64,000 nucleotides of DNA, taken from contig CAOMRW010000010.1 in NCBI GenBank assembly GCA_948485625.1, positions 1 through 64,000 on the forward strand, read 5' to 3'. Below, in pieces: positions 47,114-56,423 of the stretch. This DNA comes from an uncultured Clostridia bacterium. Its GTDB lineage: Bacteria; Bacillota; Clostridia; TANB77; CAG-508. Below the pieces are notes generated by a model. The model was not told the origin of the DNA. It searched no databases and saw nothing but the letters and a program-made list of their open reading frames with translations. Positions within the stretch are counted from its first letter, which is position 1. Each line of letters opens with the position of its first letter. Position numbers and translations under genes: made by a program.

Positions 47114-47917
47114 TTAATTATTGTCAAAATCACTTAATTCTTGATATCTATAATAGTCAATTGGTGTTCCTTCAAGTGTATCTAGTTCAATCTCAAATAG
47201 ACTTTCTAATACTTCTGGATTTAGTCCACTATTTATAAGTTTTTTAGAAATCGTAGAATCAATATAATTTTGTGTTATAAATTTTACATGTTCATAAAAA
47301 CCATATAATGATATATGTGAATAATAGTATCCACTCTCTGCAAATGCAATGTATGGAAAATTAGCTGGTATCCACATTTGGGTTATATCACAATAATTAT
47401 CATTATTTACTGATCTTGTAATAGATGGATATTTATTATGATATGTTTTTGGAACAATTTGAAAGATTTCATTATAATGATATATTAATTCTGATAACTC
47501 ATTATAAGATAATCCAAATACTTTTCTAGATAATTCTTTTTCTATATTTTCATATTTACTGCAATAAATTCCATATGGGTTGTTATTTGTAGATGGAAGT
47601 TGCATATATGATGGAATTTTTTTGTATTTCTCTTTTTCATAAAAACTGTTTTCTTCATTTATGAATTTTTTATCGTTTAAAATTATTCCATTTTTTATTC
47701 TAAAATATCCTCTTAAATATTTTTTCGCCTCAGATGGCTTAGCTTCTTTTAGATAATATGGATATGAACGTAATACAAATCTATTGTTGTCAATTATTCC
47801 ATAATAACAATAAACTTCATCGTATTTATCAATATATAATGCTGGAAATCTTTCTGGTAAAAGAATGTCTTTATACATTATTTCCTCTTCTTTTATTGTT
47901 TCATATAAGTTTCCCAT
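47114..47917 (-). CDS. Hypothetical protein (267 aa)
   Basis: A 267-aa soluble, Tyr-rich protein (MGNLYETIKEEEIMYKDILL). It has many aromatic residues and no signal, membrane helix or known motif. GGAG lies about 10 nt before the ATG. It starts the unit that continues with ftsY (23-nt gap). The family is not recognised. Confidence 0.65.
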   Translation of the reverse strand: MGNLYETIKEEEIMYKDILLPERFPALYIDKYDEVYCYYGIIDNNRFVLRSYPYYLKEAKPSEAKKYLRGYFRIKNGIILNDKKFINEENSFYEKEKYKKIPSYMQLPSTNNNPYGIYCSKYENIEKELSRKVFGLSYNELSELIYHYNEIFQIVPKTYHNKYPSITRSVNNDNYCDITQMWIPANFPYIAFAESGYYYSHISLYGFYEHVKFITQNYIDSTISKKLINSGLNPEVLESLFEIELDTLEGTPIDYYRYQELSDFDNN

Positions 47918-48147
47918 ATGAATATCTCCTCATAATTTTATTACTGGGGCTATTATAAAACAGATATGCAAAAATTTAGTTCAGCCCTCTTATATAGTTC
48001 AATTTATTCTCTTTACTTTAACATAAAATTTTTAATTTATCAACACTTTTAACTTAAATAATAAGAAAATCACACCTAGTTAAATAGTGATTTTTTTGGG
48101 ATTTTTTAAAAAATGTGCTAATTTTGTCTATGCAGTAAAATATAATA

Positions 48148-48185
48148 TAAGGTGTATAAAATTGATATCATAATTTATACACCTT
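48148..48185 (-). terminator. Terminator after the YdcF-like pseudogene
   Basis: TAAGGTGTATAAA (48148-48160) pairs exactly with TTTATACACCTTA (48173-48185). The minus strand continues into a T-rich stretch. Confidence 0.65.
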
Positions 48186-48194
48186 ACTTTTCTA

Positions 48195-48920
48195 TTATCT
48201 TTCTGTAGAATCTTCATAAGTATTTTCTATATCTATATTCTTAGTCATTATGGATGGTTCGTCAATATCTCCTAAAATAAAAGCATTTCTATGGTTGGCA
48301 GTCTCCTGTTTAAGCATTTGTGTTAATTCTGGTGTAGAACAATAAATTCTTTTTAATTCTTGACTAAAGGCTACTTTATTAAAATTTGGAGCTCTTAAAA
48401 TATTTTTTAAACTTTCATGTTTTTCCAAATCTAGTGTTGATGGACACCATGTTAAATCAATTTTATCACCAAATACTTTTTTAAATTGTCTCATTGCTCT
48501 ACTTCCATGTGTACATGTTGTTACAATTATTGCTGATTTGATTTTCATACCTGTTGTTAGTTCTTCTTCAAAAATATTTTTACAAAATTCTGCATTTTCT
48601 TGTGTGCTTGTTGACATTGCCTCTGTTAAAACGTCTTCTGGTTTTACCCCAATTTCGTTAAGAAATTCTTCTGTTAGTATTGATGTATGTTGTTGATAAT
48701 TTTGCTATTATTCATATATTCTTCTGATATAGGCTTCATATAACCCTTTATGTCTCTATTGTTTGCTATTCCTCCTGTAAATATTATTTTTTTACTATTC
48801 CTAATCTATATAATTCAAAAGCTTTAATAGCTATTTCTCTAGTAGTAATTTCTATTTCTAAATAATTTTTTAATACTATATTCTTGAGATTCTTATCAAA
48901 TTCAAATACAGCATATATAT
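48195..48920 (-). pseudogene. Decayed YdcF/DUF218-family gene
   Basis: Pieces of one YdcF-type (DUF218) protein lie in successive frames. The first, DDIYAVFEFDKNLKNIVLKN to LYRLGIVKK, is broken at an A-run; the next, IIFTGGIANNRDIKGYMKPI, shows the family GG motif; another shift leads to EEFLNEIGVKPEDVLTEAMS and continues as IIVTTCTHGSRAMRQFKKVF. At least two frameshifts separate them. The 140-aa frame from 48617 is only the C-terminal half. It overlaps the end of the amidotransferase gene upstream, suggesting former translational coupling. Confidence 0.7.
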
Positions 48921-48922
48921 CA

Positions 48923-49633
48923 TCAAATGAAACATTTTTCTTTATATTTAGCACATGATTTCAAAAAACCTTTAAATATCTTATTAATATTTTCATCTTT
49001 TTTATATAAATCTTCTGGATGAAATCTTAATCCTATATAAAATTCTTTATTTTTTGACTCAATAACATCTGGATAACCATCTTCACAAAAAGCCACTTTT
49101 TCTAATTTGGGACAAGTATCTATAGAATTAGCATGTAAAGAATTTACCATTATTTCATCTTTATTAACTAATTTATAAAATTTAGAATTTTTATCTATTT
49201 TAATACTATGTACATAATCTCTTGAAATATTATGTTTCTCTGGATTAGGTATTTTAAATGATGTCCCCCCTAATGCCTTTGCAATAGCATTTTGTCCAGC
49301 ACAAATTCCTAATATAGGTATATCATTATCATAGCAATACTTTGCAATAATAAACTCGTAATTATCCATTTCTCGTCCACCTTGTAAAATAATACCATCA
49401 CATAATTGAATTTGAGAAAACAAATCATCTTTCTCTTTTTCAGTTAAATCATCTTCCCATACATTATCATTACCTTTATAATGAATTTCATATTGAGTAG
49501 GTAAAATTCCTATAGCAATAGCACCATTATCAAATATAGCTTGTTTTGTAGCATCAGTCACATAACTTTTTCTACATCCAGTATTTGAGGGATTATGTTT
49601 TGAAATTATACCAACAATTATTTTTTCTTTCAT
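48923..49633 (-). CDS. Class I glutamine amidotransferase-like hydrolase (peptidase C26 type)
   Basis: About 236 aa, starting MKEKIIVGIISKHNPSNTGC at 49633 with AAAGGA 10 nt upstream; upstream frame up to 49699 has no such site. It has the nucleophile elbow GICAGQNA (Cys111) and the catalytic His205/Glu207 (RFHPED), plus the YVHSIKI and VNSLHAN stretches of gamma-glutamyl-gamma-aminobutyrate hydrolase-like proteins. Substrate unknown. It is followed by the decayed YdcF-like gene. Confidence 0.85.
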   Translation of the reverse strand: MKEKIIVGIISKHNPSNTGCRKSYVTDATKQAIFDNGAIAIGILPTQYEIHYKGNDNVWEDDLTEKEKDDLFSQIQLCDGIILQGGREMDNYEFIIAKYCYDNDIPILGICAGQNAIAKALGGTSFKIPNPEKHNISRDYVHSIKIDKNSKFYKLVNKDEIMVNSLHANSIDTCPKLEKVAFCEDGYPDVIESKNKEFYIGLRFHPEDLYKKDENINKIFKGFLKSCAKYKEKCFI

Positions 49634-49750
49634 TAAATCAATCCTTTCTAATTGTAATAATACTACTAATATTTCTTGTTCAAGTTTTATAGCATTCAAA
49701 CTACAATCCTATTCAATTATCTTTTAATCTTGTTTTTCTTCTTTACAATG

Positions 49751-49876
49751 CTAATCATACCACGCCATTCTTTCTTTTTCAATACTTTTGCCTGGTGTGA
49801 CGATTTTACTTAATGGAGCGATATTCTTACAAGTTACGAACTCTCTTGTTCTCTTTCTAAAGGTATTATATATAAT
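49751..49876 (-). other. Possible remnant of a coding gene
   Basis: A short open frame ends with KIVTPGKSIEKERMAWYD and then TAG. It is richer in GC than the flanks and looks coding, but has no start codon or ribosome binding site. Within the 275-nt gap upstream of the amidotransferase, only this stretch looks non-random. Confidence 0.3.
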
Positions 49877-49974
49877 TTATTGTTGAATTTCAATAGAAAT
49901 ATAGAAAATATTGTTCTTTTATAGTATAATATTTTCAAATTTAGACTTTAATTTATAGGTGGTGATTATATATA

Positions 49975-52900
49975 ATGGATGAACAACTAAAGGATAAAAT
50001 ATATAAAATATTAAATGAATTGCCAGATGAAAATTCATGGCTTGACTATAAGGAAATTCCTTACGAAAAAAATAAAAGAGCAGATTTTATTATAGATTTA
50101 TGTGGCTTTTTAAATTCAAAAGAAAGTCATGGAAAAGATAAATTTATTATATTTGGAATTAGAAATAAAACAAAGGAAACATTTGGTATAAAATCAAAAC
50201 CAATGCAAGATGATGAGTATTATCAACAATTAGCAGATATTATACAACCCAGACCATCTATTGAAACAGGTACTATCAATTTTAAAATAAAAAATAATGA
50301 AATATTGTTTGGATATATTTGGATACCAAAAGAAAATAATAATAGAGTATATTCAATAGCTAAAACTTATCCAGAAATAAAAAGAGGACAAAAAGAATCA
50401 ATTAGTGACGAAATAAAATCTATAGTATATGCTTCTACATCATATATTAGAAAGGGAAGTTGCAATTATCCATTATCAGAATATGACCGACGTGAAATAT
50501 ATGAAATGGATAGAGAAAATAGTATTAATATTACCACAATGCCACCAATATATTATAATCTTAATACTTCAGGTGAAAATGATAAGATATTAAAAGCCTC
50601 AATTATCTTTGGTGGGTGGGATGAAGAAAATGAAAATGATAAAAATGTTATAAGTAATTTTATTGGCAAACCATACGAAGAATGGATTTTACTACTAAGA
50701 ACAATGCTTAAAGATGAAAATAACATTTTAGAATTTAAAAATAATAAATGGAAAATAAAGAATAGAGACTATAGTATAAAAAAGTATGCACCATATTTTT
50801 TTAAAGATGAATTGGACTTATTTAAAACATTTGCTATAAATATTCTTTCAGAGAGAAATCCAAAATTTGATTTAGAATCAGACAAAAGATTTATGGCAAA
50901 TATTTATAAAAAGAATACAAAATATTCGGAGTTTCTTAGAAAATCTGTTGCTGAAGTTCTGCCGATTATAACATCAAATTATAAGGAATTTAAAAATTGT
51001 AAAAATGATGCTGCTAATTTACCTTTAATTGTTGTTAGAAAGGTTTTAGAAAATAACGATTGGGAAATCTGGGCAAGCATAGATAAACTTTTACCTTTAT
51101 TAGCAGAAGCTGCTCCTGAAGAATTTCTAAATCAACTAGAAGATAAACTAATAAATAATGTTGAAACAATTAGAAAAATGTTTAGCGAAAATGAGTATTA
51201 TGTTAGTACTTATAATTATTCTACTGGGTTATATTGGGCTTTAGAATTAATTGCATGGGAATCTAGAAACTTGATTGAAGTATGTATGCTACTATGTAAA
51301 ATATCGGCTTTTGATAAAAAAGCCATAGAATATATAGCGAATATTATACTACCATGGTATCCTCAAACAAAAGCACCTATTGAAAATAGAATGTTGGTAG
51401 TTAAAAATATATTAAAAGAGAGTCCAGATACTGGGTGGGAACTTTTAAAAAACTTAATGCCTGGTAAAATAACCATAGCAATGCCATCTTACAAACCAAA
51501 ATGGAACAATACTATTGAAGAAAATGAAAATAAGGTTATTCAAAGTGATTATTGGGAACAAATCAATACATATATTGATTTAGCAATTACTAATTCCAAA
51601 ACAAATACTAAAAAATTATGTGATTTAATTGATATAATTGATAATGTTCCAAAAGATTTGTTTAATAAATTAATTAACAAATTATCTAGTACTGAAATTA
51701 AAAAAATTAATGAGAACAGAAAATTTGTTATTTGGAATCATCTAGAGGACTTAATTATATGGCATAAAAGGACTGAAAAGTCTAAAAATTCATTACCAGA
51801 GGAAGCAATAAACAAACTTGAATTACTATCATCTGATTTAAAGCCTAATAGCATACTGATATTTGCCAAAAGATATTTTAGAAAAGATACATGGCACTTA
51901 ATAGATGACAGAACAGATTATACAATTGGTGAGAAAAAATTACATGAACTGCAAATAAAATTAGTACAAGACATAATATCATTAGGAGATGAAAAAATTA
52001 TTAATTTTTCTAAAACTGTTGAAGATTCGTATATAGTTGGGGTTTGTGTGGCTGAACTTAAGGCTGAAAAACAATTAGAAAAACAAATACTTAATTGCTT
52101 AGAAAATAAAAATGCTAATTTAATAGAATTTAGTAAAGGATATGTGTATAAACAGTTTTCTTTAAAGGGTTATCCTTGGATAAATGAATTAGGTATTTCA
52201 GATTGGAATAAACTTAAAAGAATGAATTTGCTATTAGTATTACCATGTACTAGAGAAACCTTTAACTTAGTTGAAGAGGTAATTGAAAAAAATGAATCTG
52301 ATTATTGGAAAAAAGTAGATATAAGATTCGTAACAAATATTGAAGAATTAAATTATGCTATAGAAAAATTATTATGTGTTGGACGACCTGATAGAGCATT
52401 GTGGATATTAACATCAATGATTCATGAAGATAAAAATTGTGATTATAATAAAGAGCTTGCCATAAAATGCTTAAAAGAAATGCTCCATTATCAAGAAAAA
52501 ATTAATAATATGGAATCATATGATATTACTCAAGTAATTAGCAATTTACAAGAATCTAATGTTTCAAAAGACGAATTGTTTAATATTGAGTGGATATATT
52601 TACCATTATTAAATGGTGAAGAATATCGTCCTAAGACTATTGAACAGGCTCTTGCTAACGATCCAAGTGTATATAATGACATATTATGCCTTGCCTATAA
52701 GCCACACTCATTAGAGACAAATCCTCAAAAAGTAGATGAAAAAGTTGCAATTAATGCATATAGATTATTAGAACAATGGAATTTAGTACCAGGTCTCGAG
52801 AATGGCATAATAAATAAAAAGAAATTAAATATCTGGTATAACCAGATGGTAGAAATCTGTACAGAATCAGATAGACTTGAAGTCGCATTATCTAACTTTG

Positions 52901-53214
52901 GAAAAGTTCTATTTCATTCACCAAAAAATAAAGATGGATTTTGGATTGATAAAAATGTGGCAGAGATTTTAAACATGGAAAATGCAGATATAATAAGAAA
53001 TGGATTTCATATTGAAGCTTATAATTCTCTTGGTGTTATAAATTATGATTCTGAAGGAAGTGTTTTTGAAAGTAAAGCATTAGAATATAATCAGAAAGCA
53101 GAAGAATCTGACAAAGAAGGATTCTATAGACTAGCAAAAGAAATGCGAAAACTAGCAAATACATATAAGTATAAAGCTGAAAATACAAGAGAGCATTACT
53201 TTGATTATGAATAA
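49975..53214 (+). CDS. Large protein with N-terminal AlbA_2/Schlafen-type domain and helical C-terminal region
   Basis: A 1079-aa cytoplasmic protein. Residues about 15-150 match the AlbA_2 (divergent AAA-4, Schlafen-like) type: SWLDYKEIPYEKNKRADFII, KDKFIIFGIRNKT, then SYIRKGSCNYPLSEYDRREI. The rest is long, helical and solenoid-like with no P-loop. It begins an operon of three plus-strand genes (gaps 18 and 21 nt). The recombinase and ORF6N genes nearby mark accessory DNA. AlbA_2 proteins bind nucleic acids and appear in defence loci; a defence role here is inference. Confidence 0.75.
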   Translation: MDEQLKDKIYKILNELPDENSWLDYKEIPYEKNKRADFIIDLCGFLNSKESHGKDKFIIFGIRNKTKETFGIKSKPMQDDEYYQQLADIIQPRPSIETGTINFKIKNNEILFGYIWIPKENNNRVYSIAKTYPEIKRGQKESISDEIKSIVYASTSYIRKGSCNYPLSEYDRREIYEMDRENSINITTMPPIYYNLNTSGENDKILKASIIFGGWDEENENDKNVISNFIGKPYEEWILLLRTMLKDENNILEFKNNKWKIKNRDYSIKKYAPYFFKDELDLFKTFAINILSERNPKFDLESDKRFMANIYKKNTKYSEFLRKSVAEVLPIITSNYKEFKNCKNDAANLPLIVVRKVLENNDWEIWASIDKLLPLLAEAAPEEFLNQLEDKLINNVETIRKMFSENEYYVSTYNYSTGLYWALELIAWESRNLIEVCMLLCKISAFDKKAIEYIANIILPWYPQTKAPIENRMLVVKNILKESPDTGWELLKNLMPGKITIAMPSYKPKWNNTIEENENKVIQSDYWEQINTYIDLAITNSKTNTKKLCDLIDIIDNVPKDLFNKLINKLSSTEIKKINENRKFVIWNHLEDLIIWHKRTEKSKNSLPEEAINKLELLSSDLKPNSILIFAKRYFRKDTWHLIDDRTDYTIGEKKLHELQIKLVQDIISLGDEKIINFSKTVEDSYIVGVCVAELKAEKQLEKQILNCLENKNANLIEFSKGYVYKQFSLKGYPWINELGISDWNKLKRMNLLLVLPCTRETFNLVEEVIEKNESDYWKKVDIRFVTNIEELNYAIEKLLCVGRPDRALWILTSMIHEDKNCDYNKELAIKCLKEMLHYQEKINNMESYDITQVISNLQESNVSKDELFNIEWIYLPLLNGEEYRPKTIEQALANDPSVYNDILCLAYKPHSLETNPQKVDEKVAINAYRLLEQWNLVPGLENGIINKKKLNIWYNQMVEICTESDRLEVALSNFGKVLFHSPKNKDGFWIDKNVAEILNMENADIIRNGFHIEAYNSLGVINYDSEGSVFESKALEYNQKAEESDKEGFYRLAKEMRKLANTYKYKAENTREHYFDYE

Positions 53215-53232
53215 AAAAGGAGAAAACTAGCA

Positions 53233-53877
53233 ATGGAAATTATTAAAACTATAGATTTATGGACAGAACAACACAATAACCATTATGAATGTTTTAATGG
53301 CGCTTTTGTAGATGGATTTGAAAATAATAAAGCTCCATTTGATACATATAAAATTATTAAAAATTGTAATTGTATAATAACAGTTAATAATCCAGATGTT
53401 AATATTAACAACAAGCATAATGCTATTATTTTTTATAAAAATAGTAGACCAGTTAGATTAGTTGTTATAAATAAAAATACAGATATTGATAAATGCATAA
53501 AAGTAGCACTAGAGCAATATTTTGAAAATTCTATATTGAAAGATTACTATGTCAAATATAATATAAAGTCATCTATTATAGATATGAAAGAAGAATCAAT
53601 TTTTAAAATAACTGATAACACTAAAGTAGAAACAGATGTAGGATCTTGTGATAGATGGAAACTTTTATATAATATGCTAAAAGGTAGCTATACAGAAAGT
53701 AATACTTCTTATGGAAATTTTGAAAGTGATAGATATGAATTTATGCCTAATTTGTTTATAAAATATGAACTTAATACAGACACTGAAAAGTTTGAAATAG
53801 AGCATAAATGTGCGTTTATAAATACTTTAAAGACTAGATTAATACCTATACAAGAGAATTCACCATTAACTAAATAA
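53233..53877 (+). CDS. Hypothetical protein (214 aa), partner of the AlbA_2 protein
   Basis: A 214-aa soluble protein (MEIIKTIDLWTEQHNNHYEC) behind AAGGAG. It is mixed alpha/beta, with NAIIFYKNSRPVRLVVINKN in the middle and no known motif. It lies 18 nt after the 1079-aa gene and 21 nt before the APH-like kinase, so it is part of that operon. Family not recognised. Confidence 0.7.
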   Translation: MEIIKTIDLWTEQHNNHYECFNGAFVDGFENNKAPFDTYKIIKNCNCIITVNNPDVNINNKHNAIIFYKNSRPVRLVVINKNTDIDKCIKVALEQYFENSILKDYYVKYNIKSSIIDMKEESIFKITDNTKVETDVGSCDRWKLLYNMLKGSYTESNTSYGNFESDRYEFMPNLFIKYELNTDTEKFEIEHKCAFINTLKTRLIPIQENSPLTK

Positions 53878-53898
53878 GTTTGAAAGGAATTTGTTGAT

Positions 53899-54882
53899 AT
53901 GTTAGAAGAATTTTATGAGAGAATAAGTCTTAAATCAGAATTATCTGATTTATCAAAAATGATATGTGAAAAATATAATTTAGGTCAATATATATCAGAA
54001 GAAATCATATTAGTAGGATATGAAGATTTTAACTTTATATTGACGACTGATATTGGCAAATTTTGTGTAAAAGTATTTAACAAAGAAAGAACTTATGAGG
54101 ATGTAAAAAAGTATATTGATAGAATAGAATTAGCAAATTCACTTAATATTAATACTCCAAAAGTATATAATTGTGATAATAGTACATTATGCGAAATAGT
54201 ATTGAATGATACAAAGTTTAGATTATGCGTATTTCAATATATAGATGGAAAGAGTTTTTATGATTTAAACGAAATACCAACTGAAACAGAAATTAAAAAT
54301 ATTATTGAGCAAATGGCTCATATTCATAATGCAAAATTAGAATCTGATTTCATCTATGATAAATGGACAATAACAAATTTTGTAAAGGAGTATGCAGAAA
54401 AAGGAAAATATTTAGATAATAAATACAATAAAATTTTTGAGTCTTTAGTCCATAAAATTGCAAGTGTAAAATTTGAAGAACTACCTACATCTTTTGTTCA
54501 TGGGGATATTATTAGTTCAAATGTTATGAAAGATAGCCGTCATAAACTATGGATTATAGATTTTGCAGTATCTAACTATTTACCTAGAATTGTTGATTTA
54601 GCTGTAACTTCTTGTAATTTATGTCTAAATCCTGAAAGTATTGATAAAACAATAGAAAGTACAAAAATGATATTAGCTGAATATCAAAAGTATAATAAAT
54701 TGACTGATTATGAATTAGTATGTTTTCCGCTATTTTACGATCTTGCTAATGCAATGGGAATACTACAAATTAGTTATTTAAATAGTCTTGGAGAAACATC
54801 AGAAGAAGATGCTTTTTGGCTATCTGAAAGTGAAAAAGGATTAAGTTTTAGTACGCCTGATTTTTGGAAAAATATTCTTTAA
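53899..54882 (+). CDS. APH/choline-kinase-like phosphotransferase
   Basis: A 327-aa kinase of the aminoglycoside phosphotransferase fold. It shows an N-lobe with FCVKVFNKERTYEDVKKY (the Lys is the ATP-anchoring type), catalytic loop FVHGDIISSNVM (Brenner motif HGD..N) and metal loop LWIIDFAVSN, where Gly/Asp after DF is replaced by Ala. The family phosphorylates small molecules or proteins. Its place as third gene of the AlbA_2 operon suggests a system-specific role rather than drug resistance; that is inference. Confidence 0.8.
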   Translation: MLEEFYERISLKSELSDLSKMICEKYNLGQYISEEIILVGYEDFNFILTTDIGKFCVKVFNKERTYEDVKKYIDRIELANSLNINTPKVYNCDNSTLCEIVLNDTKFRLCVFQYIDGKSFYDLNEIPTETEIKNIIEQMAHIHNAKLESDFIYDKWTITNFVKEYAEKGKYLDNKYNKIFESLVHKIASVKFEELPTSFVHGDIISSNVMKDSRHKLWIIDFAVSNYLPRIVDLAVTSCNLCLNPESIDKTIESTKMILAEYQKYNKLTDYELVCFPLFYDLANAMGILQISYLNSLGETSEEDAFWLSESEKGLSFSTPDFWKNIL

Positions 54883-54894
54883 TATATAATTATT

Positions 54895-54945
54895 AAAAGA
54901 AGACAATATTACAATTATAACCAATTGCATTATTGTCTTTTTATG
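54895..54945. terminator. Bidirectional terminator between the kinase and ORF6N genes
   Basis: AGACAATA (54901-54908) pairs with TATTGTCT (54931-54938), followed by T-runs on the plus strand. The A-rich other side gives U-rich RNA on the minus strand. Confidence 0.7.
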
Positions 54946-54948
54946 TAT

Positions 54949-55842
54949 TTACAAATTTATAATTTTTTCTATAATTTCTATATCTTCAATTTTATTGATT
55001 GCAAAACATTTTTTGCCTAAATCCTTTATAGAAGCTCCTAGATGGTACATTTCTTTATTGTCTATTACAATAAATCTATCGTGAAATTTATTAGTTTTAG
55101 CAACTTTAAGAATAGGATATTCTTTATTGAATTTTTTTATATCTAAATTTTCAATATTACTTTTGTCAGATGTTAGGATAACAACTTCTACATTGCTTTT
55201 CTTTTTAGCTAACATTTTCAAAACACTATCATCAATATAATTATCTATAATTAAGATTTTCTTATTTGCTTTTTTAATAATATCTATTATTATGCTATAT
55301 GCATCATATATTTGACCATCAAAAAATATTCTTTGTTTGATATTTTCTTCCAGTTGAAGTTGATTAAAGACTTCGTCAAATTTTTTATCATGTTCTAATA
55401 ATTTATGTTCTACACTAGTCAGTCTTTCAAATACTTGTCCATTAATCATTAAAAATTTTCGCATTTCAATAAATGCTTTCATAATATTTACACTAACACT
55501 TACTGCGATATCACTTTTTAACAAAGCTGATAACATTGCTATACCTTGTTCAGTAAATACATAAGGTATATATTTTCTATGTTGTCCTCTTCCATTTTCG
55601 TTTAAGGTGACAAATTGGCACCTTAAAGATTCAAATTCATTTTCATTCAATTGAAAACAAAATTCTTCTGGAAATCGCTCTATATTTCTTTTTACCACAC
55701 GATTTACATATTTAGTCTCACAATGGTATATATTTGCCACATCACTATCTAGCATAACCTGTTTACCTCTTATTGTGTATATTAAGTTTTTTATATCTTC
55801 GATAGTCAATTCATTTTGAATTGCCAATTTATTTTCTTCCAT
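54949..55842 (-). CDS. ORF6N-domain protein with C-terminal PLD-like domain
   Basis: About 297 aa, starting MEENKLAIQNELTIEDIKNL at 55842 (AAGGA about 9 nt upstream). The N-terminal ORF6N domain (IRGKQVMLDSDVANIYHCET, NRVVKRNIERFPEEFCFQL) is a DNA-binding domain of phage antirepressors. Instead of a KilA-type tail, the C-terminal half looks like a phospholipase-D fold (KKILIIDNYIDDSVLKMLA, HDRFIVIDNKEMYHLG). Only one HxK/R-like motif is seen. It may cut or bind nucleic acid. It follows a 115-aa partner gene. Confidence 0.8.
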   Translation of the reverse strand: MEENKLAIQNELTIEDIKNLIYTIRGKQVMLDSDVANIYHCETKYVNRVVKRNIERFPEEFCFQLNENEFESLRCQFVTLNENGRGQHRKYIPYVFTEQGIAMLSALLKSDIAVSVSVNIMKAFIEMRKFLMINGQVFERLTSVEHKLLEHDKKFDEVFNQLQLEENIKQRIFFDGQIYDAYSIIIDIIKKANKKILIIDNYIDDSVLKMLAKKKSNVEVVILTSDKSNIENLDIKKFNKEYPILKVAKTNKFHDRFIVIDNKEMYHLGASIKDLGKKCFAINKIEDIEIIEKIINL

Positions 55843-55873
55843 GATTTCACATCCTTTTCTTACTCTATACATT

Positions 55874-56221
55874 CTAAAACATTTGTTCTTCAATGTCAAG
55901 ACTTTTACAATTTTTAATATTAAAATTTATACTATTGAAAAGATACAATGCAACTTTATTTTGCTGTGCTGAATCCATTTCCATAATTTTAGAGGAAACA
56001 AAAATTGTATAAGGATAGTTTGCAAAGTTAACAGTAGTAGTTCTGTATTCTATATTAATTCCTTTTAGCAAGTTATCAAAATATTTATACATTTCTTTTT
56101 TATCATATTCTAAATTAGTATGACTGTAATTATCACACATACATATTGCTAATCTTAATTTATTTTCTACATCCATATCTTTTATTATATCTATTACATA
56201 ATTTAATTTTTCATCATTCAT
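55874..56221 (-). CDS. Hypothetical protein (115 aa)
   Basis: A 115-aa helical protein (MNDEKLNYVIDIIKDMDVEN) ending CKSLDIEEQMF. It lies about 31 nt before the ORF6N-PLD gene in the same direction, so the two are likely co-transcribed. No motif, signal or membrane helix is seen. A toxin-antitoxin-like or phage accessory pair is possible, but only from context. Confidence 0.6.
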   Translation of the reverse strand: MNDEKLNYVIDIIKDMDVENKLRLAICMCDNYSHTNLEYDKKEMYKYFDNLLKGINIEYRTTTVNFANYPYTIFVSSKIMEMDSAQQNKVALYLFNSINFNIKNCKSLDIEEQMF

Positions 56222-56257
56222 ATTTTTTAGTTCCTTTCAATTTTTACTTTTTGGGGT

Positions 56258-56391
56258 ATGGGCTGTAAAACCCATATTGAAATTTGTGCAAGAGTACAAA
56301 TTCATTGCTTGCTGGGACACAAATTTTGCATTTGGCGTATACACAAATGCAGTGCTTGCTGGGACAAGGATTTGCAAATTCCAAAATATTG
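56258..56391. repeat. Tandem palindrome array beside the serine recombinase
   Basis: Four hairpins follow one another: TATGGG..CCCATA, GAAATTTGT..ACAAATTC, TGCATTTG..CAAATGCA and GGATTTGCAAATTCC. The 14-nt word TGCTTGCTGGGACA occurs at 56306-56319 and 56353-56366, after the second and third hairpins, with a 47-nt pitch. It lies directly beyond the recombinase stop and is much richer in GC than the flanks. A recombination or transcription-regulation role is possible. Confidence 0.7.
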
Positions 56392-56423
56392 CATTTTTTC
56401 TTGTGCCATTTTTGACTTCATTT

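Noticed and set aside
46228..47238. Long open frame on the plus strand opposite ftsY
   Set aside because: It mirrors ftsY codons, has no ribosome binding site and is rich in Ser/Phe as expected from the antisense of an AT-rich gene.
53899..54882. Aminoglycoside resistance gene
   Set aside because: Only the general APH fold is visible; context and the altered DFA loop do not support a specific drug-resistance call.
56258..56391. Possible CRISPR array
   Set aside because: Only two copies of the repeated word, the intervening parts are palindromes rather than unique spacers, and no cas genes are present.
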